From Pseudoduganella flava (GTDB lineage: Bacteria > Pseudomonadota > Gammaproteobacteria > Burkholderiales > Burkholderiaceae_D), in assembly GCF_007830495.1 (NCBI RefSeq), contig NZ_VLKW01000011.1, positions 207,748 to 271,747 on the forward strand: 64,000 nt of DNA, given 5' to 3'. Position numbers and translations under genes: made by a program. Below, piece by piece: positions 8,937 through 18,100 of this stretch. Position 1 is the stretch's first letter. The number at the start of each line of letters is the position of its first letter. The notes beneath the pieces are model-generated. The model saw nothing but the letters and a program-made list of their open reading frames with translations. It ran no database searches and was not told the DNA's origin.

Positions 8937-9359
8937 ATGAACATCGATAAATTCAAGCACCAGCACACGGCGATCTACGACAGCATCGCGCGCCTGCGCG
9001 CGCTGACGCACGAGGGCATCGCCGTCAATGCGCACGAGATCGCGCGTCAGATCGTGGCGATGAGCGGCGCGATCAAGCTGCATCTGGCGGTGGAGGACGG
9101 CACGCTGTACCCTGCGCTGGCGGGCGGCACGGATCGCCGCCTGGCGCGCATGGGTGGGCAATACCAGCAGGAGATGACCGGCATCGTCGGCGACTACCTC
9201 GCGTTTGCCCAGCGGTGGAACCTTGCCACGCACGTCGCCGCGCAGCCGGAGTCCTTCCGCGCGGACGCGAACCGCGTGCTGCGTGCGCTGTTTCAGCGTA
9301 TGCGGCGCGAGGAAAACGAGTTCTATCCGGCCGTGGCCGCACTGGTCGAGGCGGCCTGA
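8937..9359 (+). CDS. Hemerythrin-like (HHE) domain protein
   Basis: 140 residues, all helical. It carries the metal-ligand pattern of HHE cation-binding proteins: KHQH near residues 7-10, a central KLHLAVED helix (His ~53, Glu ~56) and a C-terminal REENEFYP motif. Such four-helix proteins bind a di-iron centre and sense or carry O2 or NO, or protect iron-sulphur clusters. With a nitrous oxide reductase cluster elsewhere in the window an NO/O2 role is attractive, but nothing links the two directly. Monocistronic: its own promoter upstream, and a GC-rich hairpin directly after the stop. Confidence 0.85.
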   Translation: MNIDKFKHQHTAIYDSIARLRALTHEGIAVNAHEIARQIVAMSGAIKLHLAVEDGTLYPALAGGTDRRLARMGGQYQQEMTGIVGDYLAFAQRWNLATHVAAQPESFRADANRVLRALFQRMRREENEFYPAVAALVEAA

Positions 9360-9385
9360 CAGGAGGCCCCGCGGGGCCGTCCTGT
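9359..9385. terminator. Hairpin between convergent genes
   Basis: ACAGGA (9359-9364) pairs with TCCTGT (9380-9385) around an inner GGCCCC-GC-GGGGCC stem, with one bulged G. It sits between the stop of the hemerythrin gene and the stop of the convergent PEP-CTERM gene. There is no T-run, so it is a structural or weak bidirectional terminator at best. Confidence 0.45.
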
Positions 9386-9422
9386 GCCGCCGGTGCCGCC
9401 GTCCTCGTCCGCGCGGCCCTGG

Positions 9423-10139
9423 CTAGCCTGCGCGCCGCGCCCGCAGCGCGCCAGCGCCGGCCAGCACTGCACAGCCCAGCAGCGTCATCGCATACGTGCC
9501 TGGTTCCGGTACCGCCGTCACCGAGACCGACGTTTGCTGGCCGTACGCCCCGAGCGTTCCCACTTGCACGAACACGTCCTCATAGATGATGTAGACGCCG
9601 CCATCGATCCGCGTCTGCAGCACGTCCGGTGTTGCGAAGGCCATGGGTTCGATGATGTCGCTGAACGGCAGCAGGCCGGGCGCCAGGTGGATCGTGTGCG
9701 ACAGCGAGGCGCTGTTGCCAACGGAGTGGGGCAGCAACTCGGCATACATCTCCAGCACCTCGTAGGGCGCGCCGCTCCTGCCCGCGGCGTGCGAGAGGCG
9801 CACATAACGATCCTGCTGGATGGTGGTATACACGACGCCGCCGACTTCCAGGTCCACGCGCACGGAGGCATCGGAGTCAGACCACCACTTGCTCGTGGGG
9901 CCGGAATGGTCGGCGACCGGATCCGTCAGTGTCGCGATCATCCGCATCGTGTAGGGCACCTGACCGCCGCTCGCGGGGCCCGCCTCGTCGAACATGCCGT
10001 CCATCTGGAAATAACCTGTCCCACTGGTCTGCATCGTGATCTGAAACATGGCGGCATTCGCGTGGCCCGCCATCGCCAGGGGCAGCACTGCGGCCAGTAC
10101 TGCCTTGCCCATAATCGCTCCGATCCGAACTGAACACAT
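9423..10139 (-). CDS. PEP-CTERM sorting-domain protein (copy 2)
   Basis: 238 residues. N-terminal signal peptide (MGKAVLAAVLPLAMAGHANA), a ~180-residue beta-rich secreted body, and a C-terminal PEP-CTERM tripartite signal: VPEPGTYAMTLLG, a hydrophobic segment and an Arg-rich tail (RARRAG). PEP-CTERM proteins are exported, cleaved by exosortase and anchored or released at the surface, usually alongside exopolysaccharide. The start was chosen at 10139 because AGGAGG precedes it. An earlier in-frame start adds 65 residues of non-secretory sequence. It is a paralogue of the next gene (shared motifs ITMQTSGTGYF/ITTQSSGTGLF, RVDLEVGGV/QVDLEVGGV). Confidence 0.85.
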   Translation of the reverse strand: MCSVRIGAIMGKAVLAAVLPLAMAGHANAAMFQITMQTSGTGYFQMDGMFDEAGPASGGQVPYTMRMIATLTDPVADHSGPTSKWWSDSDASVRVDLEVGGVVYTTIQQDRYVRLSHAAGRSGAPYEVLEMYAELLPHSVGNSASLSHTIHLAPGLLPFSDIIEPMAFATPDVLQTRIDGGVYIIYEDVFVQVGTLGAYGQQTSVSVTAVPEPGTYAMTLLGCAVLAGAGALRARRAG

Positions 10140-10263
10140 GTCTCCTCCTGTTGGGTTGAAGTTTGAAAATGCGCACCAATAGCGCGTGCGGCGGCATGCC
10201 TGCGCCATCGGGTGCGCAAAATACCCACACCGGCGCGCTGCGACGCCCGCCGGCGGGTCAGGC

Positions 10264-10995
10264 CTATGCAGCCCGGTTACGTGATTCGTCCGCAGCGCGC
10301 GCCCGCAGCGCGCCCGCGCCGGCCAGCACTGCACAGCCCAGCAGCGTCATCGCATACGTGCCTGGTTCCGGTACCGCCACCAGCGTGTACGAGAAGTTTT
10401 GCGGCGTCGCGATCGCGCTGCCGAGCTGGTGGGAGAAGACGTCGTCGCTGTAGTAGATGCCCGCTTCGACCCAGCCGCGCAGGATGTCCGGTGAGGACAG
10501 TGCGACCGGGGTCATCGTGGCATCGAATGGCAGCAGGCCCTGGGGCAGGGCGATCGCCTGCGACAGCGAAGCCGAGTTTCCCGTGCTGTACGGGCGCAGG
10601 TCGACATACAGGTTCAGCACGTTGTAGGCTGCGCCCCCGACGTCGGCGTGATAGTCGAGCATCACATAGCGGTTCGTCTGCGCGAGCTGGTAATGTACGC
10701 CGCCGACTTCCAGGTCCACCTGCACCGATGCGTCGTTGTCCTGCCATGCGGTGCGGTTCGCGGAGGAATGGAGCAGTGCCGGATCGGAGAGCGTGGTCGT
10801 GGTGCGCAGCGTGTAAGGCAGGTCGTGCCCTTCCGGGCCCGCCGTCGTGAACATGCCGTCGAGGTCGAACAGGCCGGTACCGCTGCTCTGCGTGGTGATC
10901 TGGAACGACGCCGCCGCCGCGGTGCCCATCAAGGCGAGCGACAGCGCCGCGGTCAGTGCCGCCTTGCCGAGTGCCGCGCCAATTTTTGATGACAT
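10264..10995 (-). CDS. PEP-CTERM sorting-domain protein (copy 1)
   Basis: 243 residues with signal peptide (MSSKIGAALGKAALTAALSL, cleavage after ...TAAAA), a beta-rich body and the same C-terminal VPEPGTYAMTLLG exosortase signal followed by a hydrophobic stretch and Arg-containing tail. Started at 10995, where AGGAG with a 5-base spacer precedes the ATG. The nucleotide sequence encoding the sorting signal is almost identical to that of copy 2 (80 bp, one difference), while the bodies differ considerably. It lies 38 bp downstream of the SGNH-like gene on the same strand and probably belongs to its operon. The body's function is unknown. Confidence 0.85.
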   Translation of the reverse strand: MSSKIGAALGKAALTAALSLALMGTAAAASFQITTQSSGTGLFDLDGMFTTAGPEGHDLPYTLRTTTTLSDPALLHSSANRTAWQDNDASVQVDLEVGGVHYQLAQTNRYVMLDYHADVGGAAYNVLNLYVDLRPYSTGNSASLSQAIALPQGLLPFDATMTPVALSSPDILRGWVEAGIYYSDDVFSHQLGSAIATPQNFSYTLVAVPEPGTYAMTLLGCAVLAGAGALRARAADESRNRAA

Positions 10996-11033
10996 GTTTT
11001 CTCCTTTGGTTGTGATAAATCTTTTCTCGATCG

Positions 11034-12260
11034 TCACGAGCGCGCGGCCATCCGCAAGCGCGCCTGCGCTACTTGGCGCGCCACGTCGTCGAACAGCCGC
11101 GGTGCTCGGGCCGCGCAGGCAGCGCGTTCCTGCGCGATGCGGGCGCGGTTGTCCGCCAGCGTGTGCAGGTCCAGCGGCTGGCCGAATGCCGGCGCCGCGC
11201 CGCCGCTGCCCAGCAGGCGTGCCATCATCGTGTCGCCCAGCGCGGGTTTGAAGTGGCCCGCTTCCCAGTACCAGCGGGTGGCGTTCCGGCTGCCCGGCGC
11301 GGGAATCGGTTCGCACTGGATCGGGCCAAAGCCCGAGAAGTCGACCACGCGGATGCGCGCGCGCGGGTGGCGGCGCCGCGCCGCTTCGGCTTCCGTGACG
11401 AGCAGTTCCTTCCACGCCTCGAAGCGGGGCCACAGCCTGGCCTGTTCGAACAGTGCCAGCAACTGCGCGTGGTATGGATAGATCACGACGTCGACGGCGA
11501 CGTCGGCACGGCCGGCCGCCGCCGCGTCCAGCAGTGCGGCCAGCTGGCCGTGCACGGCGGCCACGTCGAGACCGCCATCCGCCGTGGCCGCGAGCTTGCG
11601 GGTGTTTTCCGCGGCGCGCTGCCCGAACAACGCGGCATAGCCCTCCAGCGCGGCAATGCGGTGGTACTGGCGCAGCGGGTTGTGGCCGCGCAGCGTGGCG
11701 CTCGCCCCATCCGCGTCGTGCTGCAGCGCCACCGTGGCGAGCGCGTCGCGCAACGACGCGAACGAATACAGCGCGTCGGCTTGCCACAGCCGCTCGCGCC
11801 AGCCGGGTTCGTGCGCCGGCAGCGGTTGCGGCAGCGTTACCTGCCGTACTGGCGTGGCCGTCAGCGCGTCGACGAATTCGGCGCCGGCAATGATGTGGCG
11901 CGGCGCGATGCCGGCCCGGTTCAGCTGGCGCAACTGGTCGATGGCCATCTCCATGCTAGTGCCGGCCAGCGCGAGATTGAACGCGCCGCTGCCGGCCAGC
12001 GCCGGGCCGTCCGGGTCGACGCCCGCTTCCATCCGCGAGTTGCCGGTGATGACGAGCTCGGGCCGCACCCGCTCGGCGCGGGCCAGGCGGATCTCGTTGC
12101 GGTAGCGTTCCACCGGCGGCTTGAGCCGGTTGATGCCGGGGACGTCGGCCAGCGCATACAGCCCGTAGGGATCGACCAGCAGCACGAAGGCAGCCACGGC
12201 CAGGCTCGCGGCGAGCATCGTGCCGAAGAGCCAGCGCAGGTAGCTCCGGGCCGCGTCCAT
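11034..12260 (-). CDS. AlgX/AlgJ-like SGNH-type partner of the MBOAT acyltransferase
   Basis: 408 residues. One N-terminal membrane anchor (LFGTMLAASLAVAAFVLLVD, ~10-29) is followed by a periplasmic domain. The segment LVITGNSRMEAGVD (~69-82) matches the block I GxS region of SGNH/GDSL-type O-acetyltransferases and esterases. A late GHFKPALGDTMMARLL could supply the His/Asp region. Proteins of this type work with MBOAT membrane proteins, which hand an acyl group across the membrane, to acylate extracellular polysaccharide. One base separates its ATG from the stop of the MBOAT gene, so they are co-translated. The polymer acylated is not known. Confidence 0.75.
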   Translation of the reverse strand: MDAARSYLRWLFGTMLAASLAVAAFVLLVDPYGLYALADVPGINRLKPPVERYRNEIRLARAERVRPELVITGNSRMEAGVDPDGPALAGSGAFNLALAGTSMEMAIDQLRQLNRAGIAPRHIIAGAEFVDALTATPVRQVTLPQPLPAHEPGWRERLWQADALYSFASLRDALATVALQHDADGASATLRGHNPLRQYHRIAALEGYAALFGQRAAENTRKLAATADGGLDVAAVHGQLAALLDAAAAGRADVAVDVVIYPYHAQLLALFEQARLWPRFEAWKELLVTEAEAARRRHPRARIRVVDFSGFGPIQCEPIPAPGSRNATRWYWEAGHFKPALGDTMMARLLGSGGAAPAFGQPLDLHTLADNRARIAQERAACAARAPRLFDDVARQVAQARLRMAARS

Positions 12261-12261
12261 G

Positions 12262-13782
12262 TCAGAACTGGAAGTACAGGAAATCGGCGGGACGGTTCAA
12301 GCCCAGGACGCAGAACACGGCGAGCGTCCCGAACGCCACCGCGTGGCCGCGCGACGGCCGCCAGGCCAGCCGGGTGCCGCCTGCTGCCGCGTCCAGCGCG
12401 GGGCCGAAGCGCTGCATGATCCGCTGCGTGTTCGGCGCGCCGAAGGCGATCGCGCCAGCGAACGCTACCCACGCCCACGTCTCCACGAAGCGCGCCGTGC
12501 CGCCCTGGTACCAGCCGATGCCGACGTGTTCGGCGAACGGCCGCAGCGCGCCCAGGTGCGCGCCCAGCGTGGCCGGCAGCTGCACGCCGTTGGCGCCGCC
12601 CATGCCGGCAAGGATCGGCAGCGCGGTGGCCAGGTCCGGCGCACGGAAGAACACCCACGCGACGCAGACGGCGGCGAATGTCAGCGCCCAGCCGGACAGT
12701 TTGCCGGCCCGCCCGCCGCGCCAGCCGAAGCGCACGGTGCCGGCTTGCCACAGCTGGGCAACGACGAGATAGGCCCCGTGCAGGCCGCCCCAGATGACGA
12801 AGTTCCAGCCGGCGCCGTGCCACAGGCCGCCCAGCAGCATCGTGATCATCAGGTTCGCGGCGCGCCGCAACGGGCCATGGCGGTTGCCGCCCAGCGGGAT
12901 GTACAGGTAATCGCGCAGGAAGCGCGACAGCGTCATGTGCCAGCGCCGCCAGAATTCGCCGATCGAGGCTGCCTGGTACGGCGAATCGAAGTTCAGCGGC
13001 AGCCGCACGCCGAACAGGCGCGACAGGCCGATCGCCATGTCGGAATAGCCGGAAAAATCGAAGTACAGCTGGAATGCATACGCCAGCACGCCGCCCCATG
13101 CGACCAGCAGCGAAGGTTCTTCCGGCGCGGCGAACAGCGCGTTCGCATACGGCGCGAGATTGTCCGCCAACAGCACCTTCTTGGCGAGGCCGATGACGAA
13201 GATCGTCGCGCCGACGGCGAAGTGCTCGGCATTCGGCCAGCGGTTTTTCGGGTCGGCAAACTGCGGCATCATCTCGCCGTGGTGCAGCACGGGCCCGGCC
13301 ACCAGGTGCGGGAAGTAGGTGACGAACAGCAGGTAGTGCAGGAAGCGGGTTTCCGTCACGCGGCCGCGCGCCGTGTCGACGAGGAAGGCGATCTGCGTGA
13401 ACGTGAAGAACGAGATCCCGATCGGCAGCACCACGTGCAGCGCGCTCACGTGCCACCCCGTGGCTTGCGCCAGGCTAGCCGCGAAGAAGCCGGCGTACTT
13501 GTACCAGCCCAGCAGCGCGAGGTTCGCGATCACCGCCGCGGTCAGCCAGCGTTTGCGGCCCGCACCTTGTGCGGCGCGGATGCGCAACGAACACGCGTAG
13601 TTGCCGGCGATCGAAGCCAGCAGCAACGGCAGATAGCGCACGTCCCACCATGCGTAGAAGAACAGCGACGCGAGGGCCAGCACGAGATTGCCGTATTCGC
13701 GACCGCGCGCGGCCGCGGCGAAATAGGCGAGCAGCACGGCAGGCAGGAATGCGAACAGGAAGGTGTACGAGTTGAACAGCAT
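12262..13782 (-). CDS. MBOAT family O-acyltransferase (AlgI/DltB-like)
   Basis: 506 residues with ~10 membrane helices. The N-terminus MLFNSYTFLFAFLPAVLLAY and the motif ISFFTFTQIAFLVD are typical of AlgI-like MBOAT proteins. The conserved membrane histidine is in GGLWHGAGWNFVIWGGLHG, and WRRWHMTLSRFLRDYLYIPLGG is also characteristic. It moves acyl (commonly acetyl) groups from the cytoplasm across the inner membrane for polysaccharide modification. First gene of a leftward operon with the SGNH-like partner and probably the PEP-CTERM genes. The start at 13782 has only a weak ribosome-binding site (GCAGG). Confidence 0.92.
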   Translation of the reverse strand: MLFNSYTFLFAFLPAVLLAYFAAAARGREYGNLVLALASLFFYAWWDVRYLPLLLASIAGNYACSLRIRAAQGAGRKRWLTAAVIANLALLGWYKYAGFFAASLAQATGWHVSALHVVLPIGISFFTFTQIAFLVDTARGRVTETRFLHYLLFVTYFPHLVAGPVLHHGEMMPQFADPKNRWPNAEHFAVGATIFVIGLAKKVLLADNLAPYANALFAAPEEPSLLVAWGGVLAYAFQLYFDFSGYSDMAIGLSRLFGVRLPLNFDSPYQAASIGEFWRRWHMTLSRFLRDYLYIPLGGNRHGPLRRAANLMITMLLGGLWHGAGWNFVIWGGLHGAYLVVAQLWQAGTVRFGWRGGRAGKLSGWALTFAAVCVAWVFFRAPDLATALPILAGMGGANGVQLPATLGAHLGALRPFAEHVGIGWYQGGTARFVETWAWVAFAGAIAFGAPNTQRIMQRFGPALDAAAGGTRLAWRPSRGHAVAFGTLAVFCVLGLNRPADFLYFQF

Positions 13783-13911
13783 CGGCCTGCGGTGTCACAA
13801 GGGTTGCTCGAGAGCGTACAGACTTGCCCAACTGTTGTCTATAAGGCATTTATTCGCGTTGTGCGGCGGCGACACGCGCGTCGCAAGTCCCTATAAAAAT
13901 CAAGGGCTTAC

Positions 13912-13931
13912 AACCGTAAGATAACCGTAAG
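13912..13931. promoter_or_regulatory. 11-bp direct repeat AACCGTAAG upstream of a regulator gene
   Basis: AACCGTAAG occurs at 13912-13920 and again at 13923-13931, a period of 11 bp, in the divergent region between the MBOAT gene and the regulator at 13999. Direct repeats one helical turn apart are the usual site format for winged-helix (OmpR-type) proteins. The site could serve either gene or be autoregulatory. Confidence 0.45.
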
Positions 13932-13998
13932 GTCAAGCCGCGCCCGGCTGGGTAGAGTGGATTCCGGCGCCACGTTGCGCCAGCCGAACAGCTCACCG

Positions 13999-14793
13999 AT
14001 GGGACCGAATATGAACAGCAATGCATCCGCATCCGCCGCCACCTCGCTGGCCGGCGATCAACGCTGGCAAGCCGTGCAGCACGTGTTGACCAGCTCCACC
14101 TTTGCGAAGGCTCCGCGCATGAGCGCGCTGCTGTCGTTCCTGATGTTGAGGAAGCTCTCCGGCATGGAGGACACGATCACCGAATATGCGATCGGTATCG
14201 AGGTATTCCGGCGCGATGCGCGCGATTACGACACGACCATCGATCCGGTGGTACGGGTGCAGATGGGCCGCTTGCGCGAGCGGCTGGCCCAGTACTATGC
14301 GGGGCCCGGCGTGGCCGGCACGCCGCGTATCGCCATCCCGCCGGGCAGCTATGTGCCGGTGGTGACGGTGGGGGAGTGCCGCGTCGCCGGGGACGTTGCC
14401 GCCACGGCGGCCCACCTGCGGCTCGCGCCACTGCGCACGCTCGCGCAGGTGGGCGGGGCGGAGGTATTCGTGTCCGGCCTGGAAGAGGAGCTGGCGCTGC
14501 GGCTGTTCCAGCGCTTTCCGCCGCGGCGGGCCGCGCCGGCCGAGTACCGTGTCGAAGTGAGCGTGCGGCTGGAACCGGGGCACGCGCGCGCGTCGATCCG
14601 GCTGATCGACGCGGGCACGGAAGCGCTCGTGTGGTTGCGCCAGCGCGACCGCCGCGGCGCGCTCGACATGCAGTTGCAGGAGGCGCTGGCGGCCGACATC
14701 TGCGACGAGCTGCGCGATTATTTCACGGCTGCGCTGCCGGCGTCGGACGTGATGTCGTCGTCTTTTTTCGGCGAATTGGAATTGCCTTCCTGA
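13999..14793 (+). CDS. Probable DNA-binding regulator with TolB/adenylate-cyclase-associated N-terminal domain
   Basis: 264 residues from the ATG at 13999; GTG 13957 and ATG 14011 are alternatives. Residues ~15-110 match a domain often found at the N-terminus of TolB-like or adenylate-cyclase-like proteins: FAKAPRMSALLSFLMLRKLS, then EYAIGIEVFRRDARDYDTTI, DPVVRVQMGRLRERLAQYY and the closing RIAIPPGSYVPVV. It is generally taken to be a helical DNA-binding or signalling module. The C-terminal ~130 residues resemble the alpha/beta domain of TolB-type regulators (EVFVSGLEEELALRLFQRF, IDAGTEALVWLRQ) without beta-propeller blades. The 3' end overlaps the convergent small gene by 76 bp. Target genes are unknown. 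Confidence 0.65.
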   Translation: MGPNMNSNASASAATSLAGDQRWQAVQHVLTSSTFAKAPRMSALLSFLMLRKLSGMEDTITEYAIGIEVFRRDARDYDTTIDPVVRVQMGRLRERLAQYYAGPGVAGTPRIAIPPGSYVPVVTVGECRVAGDVAATAAHLRLAPLRTLAQVGGAEVFVSGLEEELALRLFQRFPPRRAAPAEYRVEVSVRLEPGHARASIRLIDAGTEALVWLRQRDRRGALDMQLQEALAADICDELRDYFTAALPASDVMSSSFFGELELPS

Positions 14794-15149
14794 GGATCGT
14801 CGCTGAACGGCTTCTTCGTGATGGTGTTATAGAAGTTCAGCCGGAACTTATAGCTGATGTCGCCCTCGATCGTTACCGTCAGCGACAATTGATTCTTGGC
14901 GATCAGGAAAGCGGGCGCCGGATTGGCGTCGGCCGGGGTGACGCTGACCAGTGTCCATCCCTTCAATCCGGTCGGGTAATCGAGGGCGAACAGCGTGTCG
15001 AACGGCGTCGGCGCGTCGATGATGCACGCCTCCATCTGCGAAATGAAGTGGTTCGACGGATCGACCCACGAATAATATGCGCGCAGCTCCCCATTGTCGT
15101 CGTAGTCCAGCGAGACGAGGACCGGCACTTGCGATTTAGCGTCTGACAT
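14718..15149 (-). CDS. Hypothetical protein, 143 aa, downstream of the nSTAND gene
   Basis: A beta-rich, probably soluble protein (VPVLVSLDYDDNGELRAYYS, ISQMEACIIDAP, KFRLNFYNTITKKPFSDDPQ) ending in a polar tail rich in Ser, Asp and Lys. No signal peptide or membrane segment. The ribosome-binding site AGGGA sits 7 bases before the ATG, and the gene begins 10 bp after the stop of the winged-helix/nSTAND/TPR gene, so the two are very likely one transcript. I do not recognise the family. Its tail is antisense to the end of the regulator at 13999-14793. Confidence 0.65.
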   Translation of the reverse strand: MSDAKSQVPVLVSLDYDDNGELRAYYSWVDPSNHFISQMEACIIDAPTPFDTLFALDYPTGLKGWTLVSVTPADANPAPAFLIAKNQLSLTVTIEGDISYKFRLNFYNTITKKPFSDDPQEGNSNSPKKDDDITSDAGSAAVK

Positions 15150-15159
15150 TCGGTTTTCC

Positions 15160-18100
15160 CTATCGTTTTGAAATGAACTGCAAATAGGCGGAATCGCGAT
15201 AGCCGATTTTCCGCAGGCGTTCCAGCGGGGGATTGGCAGCGTCGGGAGTCCGCAGGCATGACAGCACGCGCAGCCATGGATCGAGAATCTCGAAGTTCAT
15301 CGTACCCGTGGTGCTCGAATCAATGATGCCATGGGCTTGTCGGCAAGTCATTATCGATGTGGCCATTTTATTTTGCGCCTGTTGTATCGCGGCCGTCAGG
15401 AGCAGCGCCTTCACCAGCGAGATCCGTACGTCGGCGCTGGCCGGTTGCGCGGCGTGCAGCCGGCGCAATTGCGCCAGCGCGGCGGCGGCTTCCGCGTCGG
15501 CGGCGGCCGCGTCGCCGGCGGCCAGCAGCGCGGCGCCGAGGCGTGTGCGCGCCACGGCGGCCACGCGCGCCCAGCGGGCATTGGCGGGATCGCGCGCCGC
15601 CAGCGCCTGCAGCCGGTCCCTGACCTCGCGCAGCGCGGCCAGCGGTGTGCCGGCGCCCCGGCGCACCGACAGGGCCAGCAATTCCTGGTCGAGGTCGGCC
15701 AGCTCCGCTTGCCAGACATGGTTGGCGGGGTCGCGCGCGGCGATCGGCGCGAGCAGCGCCTTCGCCCTGGAGAGGTCGGCATGGGCGCGTGCGTCGTCGC
15801 CTTGCGCCATCGCCAGCGTGGCGCGGTGGTACAGCGCCCGCACGTGGCGCTGCGCCCACAGCGGCTCGTCCGGGTAGCGCGCGGACAGCCTGCCGATGAA
15901 CGCCATCTCGCGCTGGTACAGCTCACCGGCCGCATCCAGCTCGCCCAGCGCCTGGCGCGCCGCGGCCAGCCACGAGTAGCTGTCGGCCAGTTCGGCGATC
16001 AGCATCTTTGAATCGGGCGTGCGCGCCAGCGCGCGCTCCTTCAATGCGATCGACGCGGCGAATTCCGGGGCGGCCTGGTCCGGCCGGCCACCGGCATGCG
16101 CCAGCGAACCGAGGTTGTTGTGGGCATAGGACTGTTCGATCCACCACTCGACGTTGTCGGGCTCCAGCGCGTGCAGCATGTCGCTGTAGCGCAGGTAGAG
16201 GCGCCACGCCGCCTCGGCGGCCGGCAGGTCGTGGTGGTCCTTGTTCAGCTGCCCGACCCAGTATGCGTTGACGCCCAGGTTGCTGAGCACCTGCACGTCG
16301 CGCGGGTTCGCCTGGTGCTGCCGCATCAGGATGGCATTGGCCTTGTCCAGCGCGTCGAGCGCCTGGGCCGCATTGCCGCGCGCGCGGCTCGCTTCGCCGA
16401 TCACCTGCAGCGCCTTCGCGCGCAGCGTCAGGCCGGCGGGACCCAGTTCGCTGTCGCGCGAACCGCGCAGGTATTGCAGCGCCTTGCCGCTGACGCTTTC
16501 CAGCAGATCGAGCTTGCCGAGGGGGCGCAGCTTGTCGGCGAAGTCGCCCAGCATGAAGTCCATCAGGCCTTCGACCTCGGCGCGGCGGGCCTCGGCGGCC
16601 AGTTTGGCGCGGTAGGCGTTCAACGCCAGCGCCGAGTTCAGGATCGCGAGCACGATGATCAGCACGAGTGCCGACACGCGCAGCCACTGGAAGCGGCGGG
16701 CATGGCGATCCGACAGCCGGATCAGGTCCCGTTCGATCGGCGCGAGCGACCACAGGTTCGCATCCTGCAGGTCGCGTGCCTCGTTCAGGGGTTTGCCGCG
16801 CGGGATCAGCAGGTCGGCCGGGCGGCCGTCGGCATGCCAGCGCGCCGCCTGCTGGGCCAGCCGGGCCCGGGCCCGCAGCGCGTCGCGGTGCGCGGCGATC
16901 CATGCGCTCATGCGCGGCCAGCGGCGCAGGATCGCCTCGTGCGCGATGCCGAACACGGGGGTACCGCCGGCCAGGTCGCTGGTGAACAGCCGCGCTTCGA
17001 CCAGCTCCGCCACGGCCTGGCGCGCGGCATCGCCACGCAGCGCCGACCAGGGGGCGCGCTGGCTCGTCACATGGTCTTCGCCGGCCGACAGCACGGTGAC
17101 CAGCGACATGATGTGCGGCAGCTCGGCACGCTGCGCATCCGTCAATCCCATCACGACCTGTTCGGCGCGCTGGCCGAGCGCCCCTTCCAGGCCGCCCAGC
17201 TCGTGGAAGGCCGCGAAACTCAGTTCGCCCGCGGGCGTGCGCAGCCGGTACAGCTCGTGCAGGCAGTACTGCAGCAGCGGCAGCGCGTCCGGGCTGCGTG
17301 CCGCGCTCTCGCACAGCACGTCGTCCAGGCTGACGCCTGACCCGGGCTCGCTGCCGAACGTCAGTTGCGCGGCCGCGGCGGGCTTGCGGATCATCTGCGC
17401 GATCTCGGCGAAGGCGGGCGGCGCCAGGTCGACCTTCGCATCGAGCAGCACCGGGTAGTGGGCGATGTTCGGGTAGAAGTCGTTGCGGCACGCCACCACG
17501 ACGAGGCAGGTGCCGCTGTGCGCCAGCCGCTCCAGCGTGGCGACGAACGCATGGCGCTCCGCCTCGCCCACGCGGTTGGTATTGAACAGCGCCTCGAAGC
17601 GGTCGATAAAGATGCCGCAGCGCCGCCCGGCCGGCTGGGCCGCGCGCAGCTGGGCCGCCACGCCGTCGGCATCGTGTTCCAGCCGCTGGCCGAGATGCAC
17701 GGCATTCTCGTTGTCGAACGCCCACGTGTCGCCCCACTGCAGGTCGAGCAGCGTGCCGGCCAGCGCGCAGAACAGCGTCTGCTCGCCCTGGTCCGCGATG
17801 TCGAACGTCGTGGTGCCCAGCAGCGTGCCGTCGCGCATCAGCGCCGGGAACAGGCCGGCGCGCACCAGCGACGTCTTGCCCGAGCCGCTGGGGCCGAGGA
17901 GCAGCAGCAGCGCAAGGCCGGTGGCGCTGCGCGCCTGCGCCGCGGCGCTCAGCTTGCGGGTGGCTTCCTCGCGCCCGTAGAACACGTCCGCATGGGTCTC
18001 GTCGAACGGCAGCAGGCCGCGAAACGGCGAACCATGCTCCCAGCGGGGCGTGCGGCGGCGCTCGTCCACGTCGAACTGGACCGGCGCCACCGTGCGGTAG

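Noticed and set aside
9423..10334. Extended 303-residue version of the PEP-CTERM gene (copy 2)
   Set aside because: The added residues precede the signal peptide, whereas AGGAGG lies just before ATG 10139.
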